DNA of 64,000 nucleotides, taken from assembly GCA_003241785.1 (NCBI GenBank), contig QFPW01000005.1, positions 128,295-192,294 on the forward strand. The letters are read 5' to 3'. Positions within the stretch are counted from its first letter, which is position 1, and each line of letters begins with the position of its first letter. Below the pieces are notes generated by a model, which worked only from the letters and a program-made list of their open reading frames with translations, was not told the origin of the DNA and searched no databases. Made by a program: the position numbers and the translations under genes. Source of the stretch: Rhodovulum sulfidophilum. GTDB lineage: Bacteria; Pseudomonadota; Alphaproteobacteria; Rhodobacterales; Rhodobacteraceae. Below, piece by piece: positions 26,252 through 34,919 of this stretch.

Positions 26252-27013
26252 TCAGAGCTGGACGCCGCGTGTCAGCGCGCCGTCGATCACCAGATTGGTG
26301 CCCGTGGTGAAGGAAGAGGCGGGGCTCGACAGGAAGACGACGCCGCGCGCGATCTCCTCCGGCCTCGCCATCCGGCCGGTCGGGTTGAGGGCGAGCGATT
26401 GCGAGAAGAGATCGGCGTTTCCGGTCTCGATCCGCGCCCAGATGCCGCCTTCGAAATAGGTGTTGCCGGGCGAGACGGCGTTGGCGCGGATGCCCTTCGC
26501 GGCGAGATTGACCGCGAGCGTGTGGGTGTAATGCGCGAGCGCGGCCTTGTAGGCGCCATAGGCGTAGCCGGTGAAGTCGCTCTCCCGCCCCGAGACGCTG
26601 GAGATCGCGACGATCGACCCCGCCGACGACGCCTCGAGGAACGGCATGGCCGCGTCGACCAGCCGGACCGTGTGCATGAGATCGACGTCGAAGCCAGCCT
26701 TCCAGGCCGCCTCGTCGGTCCCGACCGCGAGCGCGGAAACATTGGCGACCACCATGTCGACCCCGCCGAGCGCCGCCGCGGCGTCGGCCACCCAGGCCCG
26801 CAGCGCCGCGCCATCCGCCACGTCCAGGGCGGCGCCGAAGGCGCGGACGCCTTTGGCCTCGAGCGTGGCGACCGTCGCCGCGACCTCCGCCGCGGAGCGC
26901 GCGCAGACGCCGACATGCGCGCCTTCCTCGGCGAAGATCTCGGCGACCCTGCGTCCTATTCCTTTGGAACCGCCGGTCACCAGCGCGACCTTGCCCGTCA
27001 AGCCCAGATCCAT
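26252..27013 (-). CDS. Short-chain dehydrogenase/reductase (FabG-like)
   Basis: 253 aa. TGGSKGIG cofactor loop (residues 14-21), a CARS-type position after the second strand, a variant ANVS at the usual NNAG place, catalytic Ser in AISSVSG, and YGAYK for YxxxK. It ends with the usual SDR C-terminal tail GTNLVIDGALTRGVQL. The absence of the usual NNAG may alter cofactor geometry but also occurs in active members (NVS variants). Substrate unknown. The gene is alone, convergent with the quinoprotein operon. Confidence 0.83.
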   Translation of the reverse strand: MDLGLTGKVALVTGGSKGIGRRVAEIFAEEGAHVGVCARSAAEVAATVATLEAKGVRAFGAALDVADGAALRAWVADAAAALGGVDMVVANVSALAVGTDEAAWKAGFDVDLMHTVRLVDAAMPFLEASSAGSIVAISSVSGRESDFTGYAYGAYKAALAHYTHTLAVNLAAKGIRANAVSPGNTYFEGGIWARIETGNADLFSQSLALNPTGRMARPEEIARGVVFLSSPASSFTTGTNLVIDGALTRGVQL

Positions 27014-27333
27014 GTTTTCTCCCTCGGGGGTGAAAGGCGGCCCGGCCCGTCGCAGGGGCGCGGCGCATCCCCGGAATCGGGGAGCGACCGAGAGCCGCGT
27101 TTCCGATGTCATCGCTTGTGCGCGAACTCTCTCGCCGTTGAGATCGGACGTCCGCCGGGTCATCGTGCGAGAGGCTCCGGCGGGCTGTCAAGCGGACGAC
27201 CTCGTCCTTTTCGCCGCGGTCGTCGGAAACCGGCGGCCGCCTTCGCGCCCGCGTCGAGTTTAGGCAGAGCCCGCGGGTTCTGCGCAGAAGAGTGGCAGCT
27301 TCCGCCAAGATGTCGGATGTCGCGAAAGTTCTG

Positions 27334-27364
27334 TTGACAGGATCATCCCGATTCATCCCATTAT
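27334..27364 (+). promoter_or_regulatory. Possible promoter of the amidase operon leader
   Basis: A consensus -35 TTGACA lies at 27334-27339 and a weak -10 (CATTAT) at 27359-27364, spaced 19 bases, longer than ideal. Transcription from it would start at or just inside the first leader hairpin, so the real -10 may differ. Low confidence; another promoter further upstream is possible. Confidence 0.3.
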
Positions 27365-27365
27365 T

Positions 27366-27516
27366 GGCGCAGCAACGATGCTCGCCGGGACCTAAGACGT
27401 TCCCGGTGCATGGCCGGCGCCCGCAGGCTTAGGCGCTCAGTACAGACATATCGTGCCGAACGGCACATGGCAGCGAAGCCCCGAACGCCCCCTCAACCGG
27501 GCGCGCGGGGCTTTTT
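27366..27516 (+). ncRNA. Candidate ANTAR-responsive antitermination leader of the amidase operon
   Basis: First hairpin P1: GGCG-(C)-AGC pairs with GCT-CGCC (27366-27386) and displays the hexaloop AACGAT, with A at loop position 1 and G at 4, the hallmark of ANTAR-protein targets. A second candidate, GGC-AGCGAA-GCC (27469-27480), also has A1 and G4; its 3' side and loop overlap the 5' arm of the intrinsic terminator at 27476-27516, so both cannot form together. Between them lie further helices (CCTAAG with CTTAGG; GTGCC-GAAC-GGCAC at 27453-27466). P2 has only three closing pairs, and the linker of about 80 bases is longer than in most described ANTAR RNAs. The same operon encodes an ANTAR protein, AmiR, at 36116-36763. 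Confidence 0.6.
27476..27516 (+). terminator. Intrinsic terminator in the amidase leader
   Basis: AAGCCCCG (27476-27483) pairs with CGGGGCTT (27506-27513); inside, CGCCC pairs with GGGCG across an eight-base loop. The stem runs straight into five T residues (27512-27516), the clearest intrinsic terminator in the window. It lies more than 220 bp upstream of the amidase start on the same strand and does not follow any plus-strand gene, so it is a regulatory attenuator rather than a gene end. Confidence 0.8.
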
Positions 27517-27738
27517 CGTTGCGCCGAGCGAATTTCGATCCGCCGCGCCACGCGCGTGACGGCCTGGAAAGCCGCGCGCCGCCGGGCGCCGCGGGCGATC
27601 CCGGATGCCGCTCGATCATGCGCGGGCGTGGCCGGATCCGGCCATGCCGTCCGATCCGTGTCCCAGGGGGACACGGCGCCCTGAACCGATGCCCGGCCCC
27701 GGCCGGGTGGAGCGGCCCGAGACCCGAAGGACAGCCCG
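27517..27738 (+). other. Distal leader of the amidase operon with two further palindromes
   Basis: No protein is recognised here. TGGCCGGATCCGGCCA (27629-27644) is a perfect 16-bp palindrome, and CCGTGTCCC-AGG-GGGACACGG (27656-27676) a 9-bp stem with a three-base loop. Both could fold in the readthrough transcript just before the amidase ribosome site (GAAGGA near 27727). The sequence 27014-27333 upstream, behind the divergent SDR gene, shows nothing beyond an AT-richer promoter-like stretch. Confidence 0.45.
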
Positions 27739-29130
27739 ATGGACGACATTCACTACCTTGGCCTGCTCGAACTGACCGCGAAGATGCACGCGGGCGAGCT
27801 TTCTCCGGTCGAGGTGACCAGGGCCCAGCTCGCGCGGATCGAGGCTCTCGACGGGGACCTGCGGAGCTTCGCGACGCTGACACCGGAACTGGCGCTCGAG
27901 CAGGCCGCGACGGCGGAGGCCGAGATCGCCCGGGGCGAGATCCGGGGCCCGCTTCATGGCGCGCCGATCGCGCTGAAGGACCTGTGCTGGACCAAGGGCA
28001 TCCCGACCGCCGGCGGCATGACGATCCATTCCGATTTCATCCCCGACGAGGACGGGACCGTGACCCGCAAGCTGGCGGAGGCGGGAACGATCCTTCTCGG
28101 CAAGCTCCAGCTGACCGAGAGCGCCTTCGCCGATCACCATCCGAAGATCCCGGCGCCGGTCAATCCCTGGAACGAGGCCCACTGGTCCGGGGCGTCCTCG
28201 AGCGGATCCGGCGTCGCCACCGCGGCCGGACTCTGCTTCGGCGCGCTCGGCACCGACACGGGCGGCTCGATCCGCTTCCCCTCGGCGGCCAACGGGCTGA
28301 CGGGGCTGAAGCCGACCTGGGGCCGGGTCAGCCGCCACGGAGTCTTCGAGCTCGCCGCCACGCTCGACCACGTGGGACCGATGGCGCGCAGCGCCGCCGA
28401 CGCCGCGGCCCTGCTCGCCGCGATCGCGGGGCCGGACGCGAAGGATCCGACCGCCGCGCAGACGCCCGTCCCGGATTATCTCGGCGGGATCGGCGGAGGC
28501 CTCGCCGGGCTGCGCGTCGGCATCGACGCCGACTACAACGCCGGCGTGGACGCGGTGACGGCCGCGGCGCTCGCCCAGGTCGTCGCCGCGGTCGAGGCGC
28601 TCGGCGGCGAATTCGTCGAGGTGACCGTTCCCGACAGCGCGCGGATGGTCGCCGACTGGGTTCCCGCCTGTGCCGTCGAGACCGCGGTCGTGCACGAGGC
28701 GACCTATCCGGCGCGCAAGGACGAATACGGCCCGAGCCTCGCCGCCCTGATCGAGACCGGCCGCGCGCTCTCCGGCATGGACTACCAGAAGATAATCCTG
28801 CGCCGGTACGATTTCCGGGGCAGGGTGGCCGCGCTCTTCCGGGGCATCGATCTGCTGCTGATCCCGGCGCAGGGCGCGGCCTCGCCGACGGTCGCGCGAA
28901 TGGAAAGCTTCGGCGAGGACGCGGACCTCTTCGGCGCGATGCTGCGCTACACCTGCGTCTACGATCTCTCGGGCAATCCCACGATCACGCTGCCCTGCGG
29001 CTTCACCGAGCAGGGCACGCCGCTCGCCTTCCAGTTCGTGGCGAACCACTGGGACGAGGCGAAGCTCTTCCGCGCGGGCCATGCCTTCCAGCAGGCGACG
29101 GACTGGCACCGTCGCCATCCCGCCCTTTGA
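27739..29130 (+). CDS. Amidase-signature family amidase
   Basis: 463 aa. The amidase-signature Ser-cisSer-Lys triad is present: Lys80 in IALKDLCWTKG, the cis-Ser around residue 154 in GASSSGSGVATAAG, and nucleophile Ser177 in GTDTGGSIRFPS. The enzyme hydrolyses an amide to acid and ammonia in the cytoplasm; substrate specificity in this family is broad. It is the first gene of an operon with formamidase, urea-type ABC transporter, AmiC and AmiR, so short-chain amides or urea derivatives are likely substrates, with nitrogen acquisition as the goal. Expression probably depends on antitermination in the leader. Confidence 0.9.
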   Translation: MDDIHYLGLLELTAKMHAGELSPVEVTRAQLARIEALDGDLRSFATLTPELALEQAATAEAEIARGEIRGPLHGAPIALKDLCWTKGIPTAGGMTIHSDFIPDEDGTVTRKLAEAGTILLGKLQLTESAFADHHPKIPAPVNPWNEAHWSGASSSGSGVATAAGLCFGALGTDTGGSIRFPSAANGLTGLKPTWGRVSRHGVFELAATLDHVGPMARSAADAAALLAAIAGPDAKDPTAAQTPVPDYLGGIGGGLAGLRVGIDADYNAGVDAVTAAALAQVVAAVEALGGEFVEVTVPDSARMVADWVPACAVETAVVHEATYPARKDEYGPSLAALIETGRALSGMDYQKIILRRYDFRGRVAALFRGIDLLLIPAQGAASPTVARMESFGEDADLFGAMLRYTCVYDLSGNPTITLPCGFTEQGTPLAFQFVANHWDEAKLFRAGHAFQQATDWHRRHPAL

Positions 29131-29154
29131 ACCGACCATCGAACGGAGAACGAC

Positions 29155-30150
29155 GTGAGCGACACTGACTGGGTAGCCGGCTCCATCATGACCTCGCGCG
29201 GCCTCGCCGGAGGCCGGAGCGGCAAGACCTACACGGTGACCGAGGCCGACCAGGGGACCTTCCACTACACCTACGGCCCCTATGTCGAGCCGAAGCTGAC
29301 CATCGAGCCCGGCGACACGGTCGTCGTCGAGACGCAGGACGCCTTCGGCGGCGCGGTGAAGACCGAAGCGGACATGCCGAGCGAGAAGACGAACCACCCC
29401 TATCTCAATCCGCAGAGCGGCCCGTTCCATGTCGCGGGCGCCAGGAAGGGCGACTGTCTCGCGGTCCATATCAAGGCGGTCGAGACGCGGGGTCCGCAAC
29501 CGGCCGGCACGACGGCGCTGCTGCCGGAATTCGGCGGCCTCGTCGGCACCTCCGCGACGGCGCTGCTCAATCCCGCCCTGCCGGAGATCGTGCGGAAATG
29601 CGTGATCGACGAGGCGGGCGTGCATTGGGGGGATCTGATCCTGCCCTACGAGCCCTTCATCGGCACGATCGGTGTCTCGCCGCAGATCGAGGCGATCTCC
29701 TCGCTCCAGCCGGATTATCACGGCGGCAACATGGACCTGCCCGACGTGGGTCCGGGCGCGATCATCTACCTGCCGGTGCAGACCGACGGCGCGCTGCTCT
29801 ACGTCGGCGACTGCCATGCCACGCAGGGCGACGGCGAGCTGACCGGCGTCGCGATGGAGCAGGCGGCGACCGTCACGATGACGGTCGATCTCATCAAGGA
29901 CTGGAGCTTCGCCTGGCCGCGGCTCGAGACCGAGGACCTCATCATGACGATCGGCAGCGCACGTCCGCTCGAGGACGCCGCCCGCATCGCCTATCGCGAG
30001 CTGACCCGCTGGATGGCGGCGGACTACGGCTTCGACGAACTCGACGCCTACATGCTGCTCGGTCAGGTCGGGCGCATCCGGCTCGGGAACATGGTCGACC
30101 CCAAATACACGATGGGCGCCTCGATCCTGAAGAAATACCTGCGCGGATGA
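29155..30150 (+). CDS. fmdA: Acetamidase/formamidase (FmdA family)
   Basis: 331 aa, a compact member of the zinc-dependent acetamidase/formamidase family. Seen motifs: DTVVVETQDAFGG, KTNHPYLNPQSGPFHVAGARKGD, EPFIGTIGVSP, NMDLPDVGPGAIIYLPVQTDGALLYVGDCHATQGDGE, all characteristic of FmdA. It releases ammonia from formamide, acetamide or related amides. The GTG start at 29155 has GGAG eight bases before it and lies 24 bp after the amidase. The pairing of two unrelated amidases with one transporter suggests successive hydrolysis or a broad amide range. Confidence 0.9.
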   Translation: MSDTDWVAGSIMTSRGLAGGRSGKTYTVTEADQGTFHYTYGPYVEPKLTIEPGDTVVVETQDAFGGAVKTEADMPSEKTNHPYLNPQSGPFHVAGARKGDCLAVHIKAVETRGPQPAGTTALLPEFGGLVGTSATALLNPALPEIVRKCVIDEAGVHWGDLILPYEPFIGTIGVSPQIEAISSLQPDYHGGNMDLPDVGPGAIIYLPVQTDGALLYVGDCHATQGDGELTGVAMEQAATVTMTVDLIKDWSFAWPRLETEDLIMTIGSARPLEDAARIAYRELTRWMAADYGFDELDAYMLLGQVGRIRLGNMVDPKYTMGASILKKYLRG

Positions 30151-30194
30151 CCCGCGCCGATCTCACCCCCTCTTTGCGAAGGAGCTTCACGCAT

Positions 30195-31427
30195 ATGCGC
30201 ATGAAAACCGCCCTGCTCGGCCTCGCCTCCGCCCTGGCGCTCGGGGCCGCCGCCGTCCCCGCCTCGGCGCAGGACGGGGAACCGATCAAGATCGGCCTGC
30301 TCGAGGATGTGTCGGGCGACCTCGCGCTGATCGGCATGCCGAAGCTGCATGGCACCGAACTCGCGGTCGAGGAAATCAACGCGGCGGGCGGGATCATGGG
30401 CCGGCCGATCGAGCTCATCCATCTCGACCCGCAGGGCGACAACGCCCGCTATCAGGAATTCGCGCGCCGGCTGCTGTCGCGCGACAAGGTCGATGTGCTG
30501 ATCGGCGGCATCACCTCGGCCTCGCGCGAGGCGATCCGGCCGATCATCGATCGCACCGACACGCTCTACATCTACACCAACCAGTACGAGGGCGGCGTCT
30601 GCGACGCCAACATGATCTCGAACGGCGCCGTGCCGGAGCAGCAGCTCTCGACGCTCGTCCCCTATATGGTCGAGAACTACGGCAAGAAGGTCTACGTGGT
30701 CGCCGCCGACTACAACTTCGGCCATCTCACCACCGAATGGACCGAGAACCTGCTCGCCAAGGAGGGCGGCGAGGTGATCGGCAAGGAGTTCATCCCGCTC
30801 GGCGTCTCGCAGTTCGCCCAGACGATCCAGAATATCCAGAAGGCCGATCCCGACTGGCTCATGATGCTGAACGTCGGCGCGGCGCAGGATTCCTTCTTCG
30901 AGCAGGCGATGGCCGCGAACGTGAAGATCCCGATGGCGAGCCCGATCAAGGTCATGCTCGGTTTCGAGCACAAGCGCTTCGCGCCGCCCGCCCTCGCGGG
31001 GCTGAAGGCCGTCGCGAACTGGTATGACGAGGTCGACACGCCCGAAGGCGTCGCGTTCAAGGAGCGCTGGCGCGCGAAATACCCCGACGAGACCTACATC
31101 AACGACATGGGCTACAACGCCTATGTCGCCGTCTACCAGTACAAGCAGCTCGTCGAGGCCGCCCAGTCGACCGAACTCGAGCCGATGCGCGAGGTCATCG
31201 CGACCGGCGAGGCCTGCGTCGACGCGCCCGAGGGCAAGATCTGCATCGATCCGAAGAGCCAGCACACCTCGCACCAGATGTGGATGATCTCGGTGACCGA
31301 TGATCACGGGGTCGAGACCATCCACGATTTCGGCGTCATCCAGCCGTACTGGCTCGGCGAGGTCGGCTGCGATCTCACGGTGAGCGACCCGAAGGAACAG
31401 TACTCGCCCAGCAACCTGCCGGGCTGA
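30195..31427 (+). CDS. Urea/amide-type ABC transporter substrate-binding protein (UrtA/FmdD-like)
   Basis: 410 aa. A signal peptide (LGLASALALGAAAVPASAQ, cleavage about residue 26) precedes a type-I periplasmic binding fold: IKIGLLEDVSGDLALIGMPKLHGTELAVEEINAAGGIMGRPIELI is the classical start of branched-chain/urea-type binding proteins. YTNQYEGGVCDANM and VVAADYNFGHLTTEW match the UrtA/AmiC-like subgroup. It should deliver the amide or urea to the UrtBC-like permease. Start at ATG 30195 with AAGGAG ten bases upstream. A large stem-loop follows the gene and may set its higher expression relative to the permeases. Confidence 0.9.
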   Translation: MRMKTALLGLASALALGAAAVPASAQDGEPIKIGLLEDVSGDLALIGMPKLHGTELAVEEINAAGGIMGRPIELIHLDPQGDNARYQEFARRLLSRDKVDVLIGGITSASREAIRPIIDRTDTLYIYTNQYEGGVCDANMISNGAVPEQQLSTLVPYMVENYGKKVYVVAADYNFGHLTTEWTENLLAKEGGEVIGKEFIPLGVSQFAQTIQNIQKADPDWLMMLNVGAAQDSFFEQAMAANVKIPMASPIKVMLGFEHKRFAPPALAGLKAVANWYDEVDTPEGVAFKERWRAKYPDETYINDMGYNAYVAVYQYKQLVEAAQSTELEPMREVIATGEACVDAPEGKICIDPKSQHTSHQMWMISVTDDHGVETIHDFGVIQPYWLGEVGCDLTVSDPKEQYSPSNLPG

Positions 31428-31438
31428 TCCCCGACCGT

Positions 31439-31477
31439 TCGGCCGCGCGTCCCGCGAAGGCGGGCGGGCGCGGCCGA
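31439..31477 (+). terminator. Large intercistronic stem-loop after the binding-protein gene
   Basis: TCGGCCGCGC (31439-31448) pairs with GCGCGGCCGA (31468-31477), and an inner CCCGC pairs with GCGGG around a GAAG loop. Lying 12 bases after the stop codon of the binding protein and before the permease genes, it is best read as a partial terminator or 3'-end stabiliser giving excess binding protein. No T tract follows. Confidence 0.55.
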
Positions 31478-31528
31478 CGAAGGACCTTTCCTGAAACCGA
31501 TCGCCACTGACCGGGAGCCAGCCAGCCG

Positions 31529-32401
31529 ATGACCGCGGAACTATTCTCCGTCTTCTACCAGTTCGCCGACGTGTTCGCCTTCCTGGTCCTCGCCGCCGCC
31601 GGGCTCGCCATCATCTTTGGCATGATGGGGGTCATCAACATGGCGCATGGCGAGCTCATCATGTGCGGCGCCTATGTGACGACGGCGCTCGTCCATCAGG
31701 GGATGCCACTCGTCCTCGCGCAAGGATGCGGCGCGCTCGCGGCCGGCGTCGCGGGCGTTGTCCTCGAGGCGACCGTGGTGCGCGCGCTCTATTCCCGGCC
31801 GCTCGACTCGCTGCTCGCCACCTGGGCGGTGAGCCTCATCGTGACGCAGGGGATGCTGATCGCGGTCGGTTCGAGCTTCATGGGGGTCGGGACGCCGGAG
31901 GGCAGCTTCCAGGTCGGGATCTACACCTACTCGACCTACCGGATCATCCTGTTCTTCGCCGCGCTCGCGGTGCTCGGCGCGGTCTATCTGCTGTTCATGC
32001 GCACCCGCTTCGGCGTGCACGCCCGCGCGACGATGCAGAACGCGGCGATGGCCAAGGCGCTCGGGATGCGGACGAACCGGGTCTACGCGCTGACCTTCGG
32101 CCTCGGCGCCGCGCTCGCCGGGCTCTGCGGCGCGCTTTATGCCCCGACCATGACCCTCATCCCGACGATGGGCGCGACCTTCATCGTCGAGTCCTTCGTC
32201 ACCGTCGTCGTCGGCGGCACCAACATCCTGCTGGGGACCGCGCCGGCGGCCTTCGCCCTCGCCGTGATCCGGACCGCGCTCATCGGCTGGCACGGCCAGA
32301 TCGCCGGACAGATCGGCATGCTGCTCGCGGTCATGGTGATGATCCGCGTGCTGCCGAACGGCTTCTCGGGCTGGCTCGGCAAGCGCGCCCGGAACATGTG
32401 A
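31529..32401 (+). CDS. Urea/amide-type ABC permease, UrtB/LivH-like
   Basis: 290 aa with eight or nine membrane helices. GLAIIFGMMGVINMAHGELIMCGAYVT is the signature of LivH/UrtB permeases, and the cytoplasmic EAA-like loop lies in AMAKALGMRTNRVYALTFGLGAALAGL. It would pair with the UrtC-like permease encoded 12 bp downstream. The family imports branched-chain amino acids, urea or short amides; the operon context favours amides/urea. Confidence 0.9.
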   Translation: MTAELFSVFYQFADVFAFLVLAAAGLAIIFGMMGVINMAHGELIMCGAYVTTALVHQGMPLVLAQGCGALAAGVAGVVLEATVVRALYSRPLDSLLATWAVSLIVTQGMLIAVGSSFMGVGTPEGSFQVGIYTYSTYRIILFFAALAVLGAVYLLFMRTRFGVHARATMQNAAMAKALGMRTNRVYALTFGLGAALAGLCGALYAPTMTLIPTMGATFIVESFVTVVVGGTNILLGTAPAAFALAVIRTALIGWHGQIAGQIGMLLAVMVMIRVLPNGFSGWLGKRARNM

Positions 32402-32412
32402 GGGGAGAGACG

Positions 32413-33486
32413 ATGCTCAGGAACCTCAACGGTCCCCAGACCCTCGGCAACGGCCGCGGCTTCTGGACCTGCTTCGCGATCGTCTGCCTGGTCGCGGTCG
32501 GCTATCCCTTCTTCGCCGATCCCTACGACGTCGGCAATTTCGCCTATTTCCTGCTCTGGATCTTCATGGCCATGGGGCTCTGCCTGATGTGGGGCTACAT
32601 GGGGATGATGTCCTTCGGGCAGACCTTCTTCTTCGGCATCGGCGGCTATGGCTACGGCGTGCTCTCGATCCTGATGGGGGAGCAGTACGGGCTGACCGTC
32701 CTCGCGCTTCTGCTCGCGATCGGATTGGCGGCGATCGCCGCGGTGGTCTTCGGCTACTTCATGATCTACGGCCGCGTCACCGGCGTCTTCTTCGGCATCA
32801 TGACGCTGTCGATGACCCTCGCGCTCGCCTATTTCCTCGGCCAGACGGCCGGGCCGGAATGGGCGATCGGTAAGGCGCGGCTCAACGGTTTCAACGGCAT
32901 GCAGGGCATGCCGCCGCTGATCATCCCCTGGTTCGGCGGCGAGATCGAGCTGCTCGACACCGCGCTCTACTACGTGCTGCTGCTTGTGCTCCTCGTCGTC
33001 TATCTCGGCCTCAGGATCCTGCTGAACTCGCCCTTCGGCTACGTGCTCGTCGCGATCCGCGAGGATCCGGAGCGGGCGGAACTGCTCGGCTATGACATCC
33101 GCAAGTTCCAGATGGGCGCCTTCGTGATCGGCAGCGCGCTGGCGGCGCTCAGCGGCGGGCTCTACACCGCCTGGGGGCAGTTCATCACGCCGACCAGCGT
33201 CGGCCTCCCCGCGGCGGCGATGCCGATCGTATGGGTCGCTTTCTCGGGCCGGAGCGATATCACCGCGACCACCGTCGGGACCTTCGTCCTGCTCGTCGCC
33301 TTCCAGTGGATCACGATCTACAGTCAGCAATGGGCGCTGATCCTGATGGGCGCGCTCCTGCTCGCGACGGTGCTCTTCGTGCCGGACGGCTTCATGCTCG
33401 GTCTGACCAAGCTCGGGAAATGGATCGGGGGGTGCCTCGGGCGACGTCCAACGGTTCCCTCCGGCGCCGGAAGCACCCGGTCATGA
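32413..33486 (+). CDS. Urea/amide-type ABC permease, UrtC/LivM-like
   Basis: 357 aa, about ten membrane helices. GLCLMWGYMGMMSFGQTFFFGIGGYGYG is the LivM/UrtC signature, and the loop LVAIREDPERAELLGYDIRKFQMGAFVIGSALAALSGGLYTAWGQFI is the ATPase-contact region followed by the conserved helix. Start at ATG 32413 after GGGGAGA. Its TGA overlaps the ATPase start by 4 bases (ATGA), so translation is coupled. Confidence 0.9.
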   Translation: MLRNLNGPQTLGNGRGFWTCFAIVCLVAVGYPFFADPYDVGNFAYFLLWIFMAMGLCLMWGYMGMMSFGQTFFFGIGGYGYGVLSILMGEQYGLTVLALLLAIGLAAIAAVVFGYFMIYGRVTGVFFGIMTLSMTLALAYFLGQTAGPEWAIGKARLNGFNGMQGMPPLIIPWFGGEIELLDTALYYVLLLVLLVVYLGLRILLNSPFGYVLVAIREDPERAELLGYDIRKFQMGAFVIGSALAALSGGLYTAWGQFITPTSVGLPAAAMPIVWVAFSGRSDITATTVGTFVLLVAFQWITIYSQQWALILMGALLLATVLFVPDGFMLGLTKLGKWIGGCLGRRPTVPSGAGSTRS

Positions 33487-34208
33487 GCGCGGCGATCCTC
33501 TATACCGAGGACATCACCAAGCAGTTCGGCGGCATGAAGGCGGTCGCGGGCGTGAACCTCGAGATCCTTAAGGGCGAGATCCACTGCCTGATCGGTCCGA
33601 ACGGCGCCGGCAAGAGCACGATGTTCAAGCTCATCGTCGGCTATCACGAGCCGACCGCCGGCAGGATCTTCTTCGACGGGCTCGAGGTCACCGAAGCGAA
33701 GGCCTTCGCCCGTGTCCAGCGCGGCATGAGCATCAAGATGCAGAAGCCGAGCGTCTTCAAGGAGCTGCCCGCGCGGCTGAACCTGCGCGTCGCCTTGCAG
33801 CGCAAGACCGGCGCCGACAGGATCGCCGCCGAGGAGGATCGCCTGCTGCGCCTGCTCGACCTCGCGGAACACGCGGAAAAGCCGGCCGGCCTGCTCTCGC
33901 ACGGCCAGCAGCAATGGCTCGAGATCGGCATGGCGCTCGCGCTCGATCCGAAGCTTCTCCTGCTCGACGAGCCGACGGCGGGCATGTCGGACGAGGAGAC
34001 CTTCCGGACCGGCGAGCTCATCAAGCGGCTGAACGCCGAGGGGATGACCATCCTCGCCGTCGAGCACGACATGTCCTTCGTGAAGCAGATCGCCGACCGC
34101 GTGACCGTCATGCATCTCGGCGAGGTCTTCGCGAAGGGCAGGATCAACGACATCATCGCCGACGAGGGCGTCGCCGAGATCTATCTGGGGAAGGGTCATG
34201 GCCACTGA
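33483..34208 (+). CDS. Urea/amide-type ABC transporter ATPase, UrtD/LivG-like
   Basis: 241 aa. Walker A GPNGAGKST, signature motif LSHGQQQWLEIG (His in place of the common Gly), Walker B KLLLLDEPTAGMS and the switch His in VEHDMSFV are all present. The LivG-type end (IYLGKG) is seen. It overlaps the preceding permease by 4 bases and the next ATPase by 11. Confidence 0.92.
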   Translation: MSAAILYTEDITKQFGGMKAVAGVNLEILKGEIHCLIGPNGAGKSTMFKLIVGYHEPTAGRIFFDGLEVTEAKAFARVQRGMSIKMQKPSVFKELPARLNLRVALQRKTGADRIAAEEDRLLRLLDLAEHAEKPAGLLSHGQQQWLEIGMALALDPKLLLLDEPTAGMSDEETFRTGELIKRLNAEGMTILAVEHDMSFVKQIADRVTVMHLGEVFAKGRINDIIADEGVAEIYLGKGHGH

Positions 34209-34908
34209 GATCGCGCTTCGGATGAGCGGCGTCCGCGCCGGATACGGCGGCACGCCGATCCTCCAGGGGGTCGACCTGTCCCTGGCCCGGGGCGAGATCG
34301 TCGCCTTGATCGGCCGCAACGGCGTCGGCAAGACCACCACGGCGCGGACGCTGATCGGTCTTCTGCGTCCGACCGAGGGGACGATCGAACTGCATGGCCG
34401 CGACATCACCGGGCTCGCCGCCGACGCGCGGGCGCGGATCGGGATGGGCTACATTCCCCAGGGACGTGACGTCTTCCCGCGCATGACGGTGGACGAGAAC
34501 CTGACCGTGGGCGAACTGATCGGCGGGCCCACCGGGCGCAAGCTGCGCGCCTTCGTCTTCGAGGTGTTCCCCCGCCTCGCCGAACGCCGCGGGCAGATCG
34601 CCGGGACGATGTCCGGCGGCGAGCAACAGCAACTCGCGATCGGCCGCGCGCTGGTCGGCAGCCCGAGCTTCATGCTGCTCGACGAGCCCTCGGAGGGAGT
34701 TCAGCCCTCGATCGTGCAGCTCATCGGCCGGGCGCTCCAGCGGATCCGCGACGAGATCGGCACGACGATATTGTTCGTCGAACAGAACCTCGATACGATT
34801 CTCGCGATCGGGGAACGCGCCTATGTCATGGAAAAGGGGCGCGTTATCGCCGAGATTCCCGCGGGCGGGGTAACGGCGGACGCCGTTCGCCGGCATCTCT
34901 TGATATAG
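34198..34908 (+). CDS. Urea/amide-type ABC transporter ATPase, UrtE/LivF-like
   Basis: 236 aa. Walker A GRNGVGKTT, signature MSGGEQQQLAIGRAL, Walker B FMLLDEPSEGVQPSIV, and switch His replaced by Gln in VEQNLD, the normal LivF state. IPQGRDVFPRMTVDENL is typical of the LivF/UrtE Q-loop. It starts inside the last codons of the UrtD-like gene. Its stop lies 11 bases before the AmiC-like gene, so transport and sensing genes share one transcript. Confidence 0.92.
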   Translation: MATEIALRMSGVRAGYGGTPILQGVDLSLARGEIVALIGRNGVGKTTTARTLIGLLRPTEGTIELHGRDITGLAADARARIGMGYIPQGRDVFPRMTVDENLTVGELIGGPTGRKLRAFVFEVFPRLAERRGQIAGTMSGGEQQQLAIGRALVGSPSFMLLDEPSEGVQPSIVQLIGRALQRIRDEIGTTILFVEQNLDTILAIGERAYVMEKGRVIAEIPAGGVTADAVRRHLLI

Positions 34909-34919
34909 ATGGAGACCCC

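Noticed and set aside
27453..27466. GTGCC-GAAC-GGCAC hairpin as the second ANTAR hexaloop
   Set aside because: Read as a hexaloop it is CGAACG, lacking A at position 1 and G at position 4, and it does not overlap the terminator. The weaker hairpin at 27469-27480 meets both conditions.
27366..27516. Leader region as an independent small RNA gene
   Set aside because: The hairpin-terminator order, the same strand as the amidase and an ANTAR protein in the operon make a leader more likely. A terminated product would still be visible as a short RNA.
27453..29168. 571-residue plus-strand frame covering the amidase leader and gene
   Set aside because: Arg/Gly/Asp-rich shadow in another frame of the amidase. 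Its start lies inside the leader hairpins and it has no ribosome site or domain.
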